DNA of 7,210 bases from JBBQKP01 sp038326995 (lineage in GTDB: Bacteria; Planctomycetota; Phycisphaerae; Tepidisphaerales; Tepidisphaeraceae), in NCBI GenBank assembly GCA_038326995.1, contig JBBQKP010000173.1:1-7210 (forward strand), written 5' to 3'. The notes beneath the pieces were generated by a model. The model was not told the origin of the DNA and made no database searches. It saw only the letters and a list, made by a program, of their open reading frames with translations. A program made the translations under genes and the position numbers. This document shows positions 1-5,130 of the stretch, piece by piece. Within the stretch, counting starts at the first letter, position 1. Each line of letters begins with the position of its first letter.

Positions 1-50
1 GGTTGTCATCCTTCTGGAAGGTATGGTAATTACGCGCTAAGACATCGCGT

Positions 51-80
51 TTTTGTTTGGTCTATGTTATCCAAACAAAA
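51..80. repeat. Perfect 10-bp inverted repeat with 10-nt spacer
   Basis: The left arm TTTTGTTTGG (51-60) is the exact reverse complement of the right arm CCAAACAAAA (71-80), with a 10-base spacer. In RNA the stem could extend by two G-U pairs (positions 49 and 50 with 82 and 81). Neither strand has a T tract just after the stem, so it is not a standard intrinsic terminator. An operator for a dimeric regulator, or an RNA hairpin in a long leader of the resB operon, are both possible. The sequence itself is certain; the function is not known. Confidence 0.75.
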
Positions 81-207
81 GTAAAACACAAGGCTTGAAA
101 TAAAAAAAATGTCGAATATGCTCCTTTTTACTGAGTGCGAGGTGATCGGTTTTCGTCGCGGCTAAACGTCGCATAGCGAGCGGCGTAGAGAAATCATGGA
201 AAAAGCT

Positions 208-216
208 TGCTAAACT
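208..216 (+). promoter_or_regulatory. Possible extended -10 promoter element for the resB operon
   Basis: The sequence TGCTAAACT fits the extended -10 pattern TGN-TATAAT with four of six hexamer bases matching. No convincing -35 hexamer lies 16-18 bases upstream, as is common for extended -10 promoters. If real, transcription would start near 223 and leave a leader of about 75 bases before the resB start. It is a short degenerate match in AT-rich DNA, so chance is a serious alternative. Confidence 0.2.
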
Positions 217-297
217 AGGCAGATCAGTACAAAAGTTCCGTCATGTGTCGCGTGTATCTCGAAGTCGCGTTTCAGGTCTTTAATCCGTAAATAACCC

Positions 298-2478
298 ATG
301 AACATCGTCAAGTTCATCTACGATCGCACTCTCAACAGCGTTTACTTCGGCATTACCCTGATGGTGCTGATCGCCAGCTACATATCGATCGGCAGCGGCG
401 TGCCTGGCGTTCGCGAGTATTTTGAGATGGACGAGATCGCGTTTTTTACCACGTGGGTGTTCGGGGCGTTGATGGGAACGTTCGCACTGAACATGATTTG
501 CGTGACGATCACCCGCATCCCGCTCACGCCGCCGCGGTATGGGGTGTGGACGATTCATATCGGAATTATCCTTTTGATCATCAGCTGCTACGCATATTTC
601 CAACAGAAACACGAAGGCCTGGCGTTCGTGCCGATGAATAAGAGCGCGTCTGTATTTTACGATCGCTTTGAGAGGTCGATTTACGCACGCATTCCGGTTT
701 CCACGTCGCGTGGCTCGTTCGATCGAACCAGCGCCGCGGTTCGCCTCGGCTCGCTACCACGATTTGGTGAATATTCGATTGAATCAGGCAACACTGCACA
801 GCTCGATCGGTCGGATCTTCAAGGCCGGTCCGCCACGATCCGCGATCTGTTGCCCGAATCTGCGGCGTACATCAATCGGCCGCTTCATGAAATGGTCGGC
901 GTCTCGGATCCGATCTTGCTCGATGTGATAGAGTATTACCCTTACGCAGTTGTCAATCGTTGGGAAGTTGCAAAGCAAGGCGAGACTACTCCGACAGGCG
1001 AAGCACTTAAAACACAAGTGGCTGTTACTGTTCGGGATGTGAACACGAATGAGCCCGCGCCGATTTGGCTTGTTCCCGAAGGTCGTCAAACCGATTTCAG
1101 GGCGATCATCGGACAGATCGAAATTGAACACCGGCACGTGCCGACAGTGACTGATGTCCAAATGCTTCAGTCGTCGCTGGGCAAGATGCACAAAGTGGTT
1201 GCAAAAATTGGCGATTTCTCGCGAGAATTCACGGCCGAGCCGGGTAAGGCGTATGAACTTGGCGAGACGGGTTACCTGCTTCGGATCGAAGAGTTTTTCC
1301 CTGACTGGACGACGATCGCGGGCGAGAAGAACGTTAAGGCATTGTCGATGGTCGTCGAGAATGTGAAGGCCACCGGATCTGAGGTGAAGCAGTTCCGCCG
1401 CATGGTGCTGGACCAGAAGGAACTCCAGACCGATTTCCTGATGGACATTGCGGGAGGTGGACCGATGGGCAAGAGGCAGACGGCTCCATTGGATGATCGT
1501 CTAACTGTTTCCTATCGCTTCTCCGATCCTGTCGATTTATCACCCATACGGACGAGTTCAAGGCACATTCTTCTGACCAACGGCCAGGACGATTCGGTCG
1601 TGCGATTGTCGAGCGATTTGACGATGGCGAGTGAGTCTGTGGCCATCGAATTGGACGAGAAGAGTCGCGGCAAGCTTGCGGTTTCCGCGGCGGCCGTACC
1701 GATGGAGAAGCATCGGTCGCAGCGGCACGAGTTCGAGATCGAGCGAATTGCCAACGTCGTTCGGCGTGACACCGTGAAAGTTGTTCCCAGTGAGAAGCGA
1801 GATTCGCAGGCAGGGCTAACAGGCGAGTTTCAGGTCGCAAGGATTCGCGTCACCAGCGGCACGTGGTCGGAGGACGTTTTAGTTTCCTTTATGCAGTTTG
1901 CCGTCGAACGGCCGTGGTCCACCTCGCCGATCGAGATCCCAGGTGCGAAGACGCCATTTACTCTTCAGCTATCTAACACACGCCTGAGCCTGCCGGTTCA
2001 GGTCAGGCTTGATAAGTTCGAGGCCACGCCCTACGCGGGCGGCGAGATCAGCAGCGCGAGCCTCATGCGTGATTTCAAGAGTCATCTCACACTGCTCGAC
2101 CCGGTGACCGCGCAGGAGACTGCGAAAGTGACGACAAGCCTGAATGAACCTGCCTTCGTCACGCGTACGATATCACGGTTTTTGCCAGGCGAGAGTTGGA
2201 TTCTTTATCAAGCTCAATGGGATGCGAACGCTCAGCAGTTCACCATTCTGGGCGTCGCAAATCGGCCGGGCGTGAGGATGATGGCCGTGAGTTGCGTGCT
2301 GATTACCGTCGGCCTGCTTTATGCGTTCTATGTCAAGCCCGTCGTCGTTCATCGAATGAAAATCAAAGCTATTGAAGAAGCAAAGGCCAGGCAACTTCAG
2401 GCCAGGCAACTTCAGGCCGGTCACGTTTCTGGCGAATTACCCAAAAAGGATACACAACATGTCACTGCACTGGTTTAA
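298..2478 (+). CDS. resB: Cytochrome c biogenesis protein ResB (CcsB/Ccs1), System II
   Basis: ResB partners CcsA in the System II cytochrome c synthase, which exports heme and joins it to apocytochromes outside the membrane. The 726-residue protein has the family layout. Three N-terminal membrane segments lie near residues 15-33, 50-72 and 82-101, followed by a large extracytoplasmic domain (about 102-660) and a last segment near 661-679. Recognisable motifs are PPRYGVWTIHIG (78-89), with His87 in segment 3 as the likely heme-handling histidine, DFKSHL (592-597), YQAQWD (637-642) and NRPG (655-658). Usual ResB proteins are about 450-550 residues; the extra length lies in the extracytoplasmic domain, whose middle part I cannot match to the family. 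The start is fixed by an in-frame TAA at 292-294, but no clear ribosome binding site precedes it. The cytoplasmic tail (about 680-726) is charged and contains a tandem ARQLQ repeat. The gene overlaps ccsA by 20 bp, which suggests coupled translation. Confidence 0.93.
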   Translation: MNIVKFIYDRTLNSVYFGITLMVLIASYISIGSGVPGVREYFEMDEIAFFTTWVFGALMGTFALNMICVTITRIPLTPPRYGVWTIHIGIILLIISCYAYFQQKHEGLAFVPMNKSASVFYDRFERSIYARIPVSTSRGSFDRTSAAVRLGSLPRFGEYSIESGNTAQLDRSDLQGRSATIRDLLPESAAYINRPLHEMVGVSDPILLDVIEYYPYAVVNRWEVAKQGETTPTGEALKTQVAVTVRDVNTNEPAPIWLVPEGRQTDFRAIIGQIEIEHRHVPTVTDVQMLQSSLGKMHKVVAKIGDFSREFTAEPGKAYELGETGYLLRIEEFFPDWTTIAGEKNVKALSMVVENVKATGSEVKQFRRMVLDQKELQTDFLMDIAGGGPMGKRQTAPLDDRLTVSYRFSDPVDLSPIRTSSRHILLTNGQDDSVVRLSSDLTMASESVAIELDEKSRGKLAVSAAAVPMEKHRSQRHEFEIERIANVVRRDTVKVVPSEKRDSQAGLTGEFQVARIRVTSGTWSEDVLVSFMQFAVERPWSTSPIEIPGAKTPFTLQLSNTRLSLPVQVRLDKFEATPYAGGEISSASLMRDFKSHLTLLDPVTAQETAKVTTSLNEPAFVTRTISRFLPGESWILYQAQWDANAQQFTILGVANRPGVRMMAVSCVLITVGLLYAFYVKPVVVHRMKIKAIEEAKARQLQARQLQAGHVSGELPKKDTQHVTALV
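2384..2418 (+). repeat. 15-bp tandem duplication in the resB tail
   Basis: The 15-base unit GCCAGGCAACTTCAG occurs twice in direct succession (2386-2400 and 2401-2415). The match extends two bases to the left and three to the right, giving a 35-base stretch of period 15. It is in frame and encodes ARQLQ-ARQLQ at ResB residues 697-706, in the charged cytoplasmic tail. It ends about 40 bases before the ccsA start. A slipped-strand duplication of one unit is the simplest origin. Confidence 0.9.
2446..2450 (+). promoter_or_regulatory. Ribosome binding site of ccsA
   Basis: AAGGA lies eight bases before the ATG at 2459, inside the end of resB. It decides the ccsA start: the same frame is open upstream to an ATG at 2372, but that start has no comparable site and would add a 29-residue segment lacking any membrane or family character. 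Confidence 0.7.
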
Positions 2479-4447
2479 TTCACTCAGGCCGTCGAGGCTC
2501 GGCGTCGTCTTCATCGCGATTTTTTCAGCGGTTCTGGTTTCGGTTGGTGTGGTCAGAGCGCACAGCAATCAAGGCACTGACGCTACCGCGCCGACCGCGG
2601 CTACTGAGTTATTAGTCGAAGAACGCGTCGCGCCTTCTGTCTCCGACGAAGTCTTCGCCAAGTCGATCAACTTCTCTCGCTTCAAGTCGCTTTCAGTCCA
2701 GCACAATCAGACTCTTAAGACCTGGGACACAATGTCCAGGCAGATGCTCGCGGCAATCACCGGCAAAGGCTCAATCTTAGGCCAAGAGCCTACGTTCACC
2801 GTTCTCGACATCGCGATGAGGCCTCAGGTGTACGCGACGCGAAACATCATTCGCGTCCGCGTGATTCCGCTTCGAAACGATCTGGGAACAGTGCCTGGTG
2901 TTAGTGCGGAAGAGAAGCGACGAATCCTCCACGAAGGCACGATTTCGCTCGCGTTCTGGCGTGATCCTGTCACGGTTCGGCGAATGGCGGAGATTCAGGC
3001 ATCTGCGTTTCAGAAGGGCGACGGGATTCAGAAAGTCGAGGCCGCTGCCGGGGCGATGGAATCGCTCTTTGCGGGCAACTTCGGCTTTCCGCTTGTCGCA
3101 ATGATTCCGCCCGCAAAGGGTTCGTACGGCACGTGGACTCGGATCAACGAGATCATCGGCAACGTGCCCGCGCTTCGGAAGTTTGCCGAACAATCCAAGT
3201 CGCCGCTGCCCGCGCCGCTGCCAGATTATGACGAAGCGAAGGTCAGCGCCGTGTGGGGCGAAACGCTGGGTCTGTTTAAGCACTGGCAGTCACGCGACGC
3301 CGAGTCCGTGCAGAAGAATCTTGACGCACTTGCCTTGGCTCTTCCTCAGGTGAACCCTCAGGCCTATCCCAGTGAGCTGAAGCGTAACTCAGAAGTGTTT
3401 TACAATCGGCTGTTCAACCTCACGTTGCCCGGAGCGGCGTTCTACTTTCTCGCGTTTGTTCTGTTCCTGATTTCACTTCGCACTCAAAGTCAGAGCGTAA
3501 GGCTATGGGGGCTTCGGTTCTTCGTCATCGCCCTTTTGATTCACACCGCAGCGATCGCCATTCGTTGGTGGCTGCTTGAAAAGAGCACCGATGATTGGTT
3601 CCATTCGATTCCCATCCGCAATCAGTTCGAGAGTGTGATGTTCAGCGCGTGGTTCGGCAGCGTGGTGCTGCTTATGCTCGAACTCTGGAAAGGTAAGAGT
3701 CTGTACGGAACGGCCGCCGGTTTCGTGGGCTGGCTCAGCTTGATGGCAATCTTTACGGTGCCGTACGTGCTGAACATTTCCATCGGCGAGCAGCTCGGGC
3801 AGGTGGGCGGCATCCTGATGAGTTACTGGCTCTATATCCACGTCACCCTGGCGGTGGCAAGCTACGCACTCATCGCGGCGACGGCATTCCTGGGCGGCTT
3901 GTGGCTCTGGACGTACTACAGGGCGCGCAAGGTCATCGCAGACATCAAGAATCACAGGCAGCTCGCGAGTGAAACCGCCGACTTGCAACTGGTTTCGTTT
4001 GCCGGCAGCGGCGTGATTGCCAATCCGCTCATCACGATCGCCCGCATGCTATTCATTCCCGTCAAAGCCTCGGCCGCTGAGGGCGTGCAGGCGTCTTCAG
4101 ATGCGGCGACTGCCTCGACGCTCGAGTCATCGGTCGTCGCCAGACTTCGTCAGATCGATCAGTGTAACCTCACTGTCATGCAGCTCGCGTTCTGGGTTCT
4201 GGGTGTCGCAATCGTCTTCGGCGCCGTGTGGGCCGACGTGTCGTGGGGTAGACCATGGGGCTGGGACCCGAAGGAAACTTTCGCGCTGGTCACTTGGATG
4301 TGCTATCTCGTGATCGTACACATTCGTTATGCGACGGAATATAAGGCCTGGTACACTTCGGTATTGAGTATCATCGGGTTCATTGTCATGCTCTTCAACT
4401 GGATAGGTGTCAACTACTTCCTCGTCGGGCTGCATAGTTACGCGTAA
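2459..4447 (+). CDS. ccsA: Cytochrome c biogenesis protein CcsA (ResC), heme-handling WWD protein
   Basis: This is the heme-presenting partner of ResB in the System II cytochrome c synthase. From the ATG at 2459 it has 662 residues. A membrane anchor (about 14-32) is followed by an extracytoplasmic domain (about 35-320) and then the CcsA core, with segments near 326-340, 352-373, 390-410, 417-438, 458-485, 574-592, 604-622 and 633-655. The tryptophan-rich heme motif WGRPWGWDPKET is at 596-607. Histidines 461, 621 and 659 (in GLHSYA at the C-terminus) occupy positions typical of heme ligands. Asn388 and Glu391 recall the N-x-x-E element of the family. Residues 42-80 (SRFKSLSVQHN, then LKTWDTMSRQM) recall the region before CcsA in fused CcsBA proteins. 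A cytoplasmic loop (about 486-573) carries an Ala/Ser-rich insert. The start is chosen for its AAGGA site and the anchor just behind it. The gene overlaps resB by 20 bp and lies 11 bp before the next gene. Confidence 0.95.
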   Translation: MSLHWFNSLRPSRLGVVFIAIFSAVLVSVGVVRAHSNQGTDATAPTAATELLVEERVAPSVSDEVFAKSINFSRFKSLSVQHNQTLKTWDTMSRQMLAAITGKGSILGQEPTFTVLDIAMRPQVYATRNIIRVRVIPLRNDLGTVPGVSAEEKRRILHEGTISLAFWRDPVTVRRMAEIQASAFQKGDGIQKVEAAAGAMESLFAGNFGFPLVAMIPPAKGSYGTWTRINEIIGNVPALRKFAEQSKSPLPAPLPDYDEAKVSAVWGETLGLFKHWQSRDAESVQKNLDALALALPQVNPQAYPSELKRNSEVFYNRLFNLTLPGAAFYFLAFVLFLISLRTQSQSVRLWGLRFFVIALLIHTAAIAIRWWLLEKSTDDWFHSIPIRNQFESVMFSAWFGSVVLLMLELWKGKSLYGTAAGFVGWLSLMAIFTVPYVLNISIGEQLGQVGGILMSYWLYIHVTLAVASYALIAATAFLGGLWLWTYYRARKVIADIKNHRQLASETADLQLVSFAGSGVIANPLITIARMLFIPVKASAAEGVQASSDAATASTLESSVVARLRQIDQCNLTVMQLAFWVLGVAIVFGAVWADVSWGRPWGWDPKETFALVTWMCYLVIVHIRYATEYKAWYTSVLSIIGFIVMLFNWIGVNYFLVGLHSYA

Positions 4448-4458
4448 GCTGGCAGTGC

Positions 4459-4641
4459 ATGTTTCCATCGCTTCTTCAACTCATCTGGTTCGTGATCTTG
4501 GTGATCGTCGGATCGAGTATATTCGTGGCAGTAACTCACAGACGCCACGCCCGACTGACAGACCGCAGGCCCTGTAAATACTGCTCCAACGTCGAACTGT
4601 CTGCCGCAAAGTTCTGCGGCCAGTGCGGCAAGCCACTCTAA
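4459..4641 (+). CDS. Small membrane-anchored zinc-ribbon protein
   Basis: The gene encodes 60 residues. A hydrophobic segment at about 5-25 should anchor it in the membrane and is followed by a basic stretch (HRRHARLTDRR) that predicts a cytoplasmic C-terminal part. That part is a compact zinc ribbon: Cys39-x2-Cys42 and Cys53-x2-Cys56 with a ten-residue spacer, and the sequence AAKFCGQCGKPL at the end matches the common zinc-ribbon pattern (A-x-FC-x2-CG-x-x-L). The role is unknown; such domains usually bind nucleic acid or protein. The ATG follows the ccsA stop by 11 bp with only a weak ribosome binding site, so translation may be coupled to ccsA. That the frame is coding is supported by its complete domain architecture and its tight fit between two genes. 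Confidence 0.75.
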   Translation: MFPSLLQLIWFVILVIVGSSIFVAVTHRRHARLTDRRPCKYCSNVELSAAKFCGQCGKPL

Positions 4642-4664
4642 TCCCAAACCAATCGAGCCATCCA

Positions 4665-5108
4665 ATGGAACCCACCAATTCAGACCCAACGGTGAACGCC
4701 GGCAGCGAGTCTGCTCCTGCAACGATTGTTCCACCCATAACAGACCCTGTCGCCGCGGTAGTTCCGGCGTCCGTTACAGAGTTGATTCAATACGACGACT
4801 TCGCCAAAGTGAAGCTGCGAGTGGCGACGATCATCAAGGCAGAGGCGATCGAAAAGTCAAAGAAGCTGCTTCGGCTCCAGGTTGATTTGGGTGACGAGCA
4901 AAGGCAAATTCTGGCGGGTATCAAAGAGCACTATCAACCCGAGTCACTCGTGGGCATGCAGATCGTGATCGTCGCGAATCTTGCCCCGCGTGAAGTGATC
5001 AAGGGGGAAATCAGTAACGGAATGCTGCTGGCCGCAAGCGATGCGAGTGGCAAAGTCATCATCATTTCGCCGTCCGCAGCGATCGCCGCCGGCGCAAGCG
5101 TTCGATGA
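4665..5108 (+). CDS. Free-standing tRNA-binding protein, MetRS beta-subunit-like (MetG C-terminal domain)
   Basis: The 148-residue protein is an EMAP-II/Arc1-type OB fold that binds tRNA. Residues 43-148 follow the C-terminal domain of bacterial methionyl-tRNA synthetase closely: DDFAKVKLRVATI, KLLRLQVDLGDE, QILAGIKEHY, VIVANLAPRE and ISNGMLLAAS appear in the family order. In many bacteria this domain is fused to MetG and mediates dimerisation and tRNA binding; as a separate chain it may serve as a MetRS beta subunit. The synthetase itself is not in this window. CsaA/YgjH-like tRNA-binding proteins are the alternative, but the motifs fit MetRS-beta better. The first 40 residues are a Pro/Ala/Thr-rich, probably disordered leader. 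The ATG at 4665 is preferred, 23 bp after the zinc-ribbon gene. A GTG at 4623 in the same frame would overlap that gene and add 14 residues of no family character. Confidence 0.88.
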   Translation: MEPTNSDPTVNAGSESAPATIVPPITDPVAAVVPASVTELIQYDDFAKVKLRVATIIKAEAIEKSKKLLRLQVDLGDEQRQILAGIKEHYQPESLVGMQIVIVANLAPREVIKGEISNGMLLAASDASGKVIIISPSAAIAAGASVR

Positions 5109-5120
5109 TGAATCGACTAT

Positions 5121-5124
5121 AGGA
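5121..5124 (+). promoter_or_regulatory. Ribosome binding site of recN
   Basis: AGGA lies six bases before the ATG at 5131 and fixes the recN start. From there the protein begins MLRELHIANLAVIEDARI, the usual RecN opening, whereas the upstream in-frame start at 5041 would add 30 unrelated residues and overlap the previous gene. Confidence 0.6.
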
Positions 5125-5130
5125 ATTGTC

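Larger units (their letters stand above)
1..297. other. Non-coding leader region upstream of resB
   Basis: No gene is supportable here on either strand. Plus frame 1 is open from the window edge to a stop at 82-84 (27 codons), but the peptide is not recognisable. The other frames are closed quickly. The region is more AT-rich than the genes, with a run of eight A residues at 102-109. It contains the inverted repeat at 51-80 and a possible extended -10 element at 208-216, both listed separately. It most likely carries the promoter and regulatory sites of the resB-led operon. The 3' end of an upstream gene within the first 84 bases cannot be excluded. Confidence 0.6.

Noticed and set aside
1..84. 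Possible 3' end of an upstream plus-strand gene
   Set aside because: The frame is open for only 27 codons from the edge and its peptide matches no family I know. The second arm of the inverted repeat lies inside it, which also argues against coding.
2372..2458. N-terminal extension of ccsA from the ATG at 2372
   Set aside because: The added 29 residues arise from the resB tandem repeat in another frame (RPGNF repeated) and have no family character. The ATG at 2459 has a good AAGGA site and is followed by a membrane anchor.
3201..3222. Short direct repeat CGCCGCTGCC in ccsA
   Set aside because: It encodes a Pro/Leu linker (SPLPAPLP) in the extracytoplasmic domain and is explained by the amino-acid repeat.
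4623..4664. GTG start at 4623 for the tRNA-binding protein
   Set aside because: It lies within the zinc-ribbon gene and adds only 14 residues without family similarity. The ATG at 4665 fits the spacing.
5041..5130. Upstream start at 5041 for recN
   Set aside because: It would overlap the previous gene and add 30 residues before the canonical RecN opening at 5131, which has its own AGGA site.
5109..5130. LexA/SOS box before recN
   Set aside because: Neither the CTGT-N8-ACAG nor the GAAC-N4-GTTC pattern is present in the 22-bp gap.
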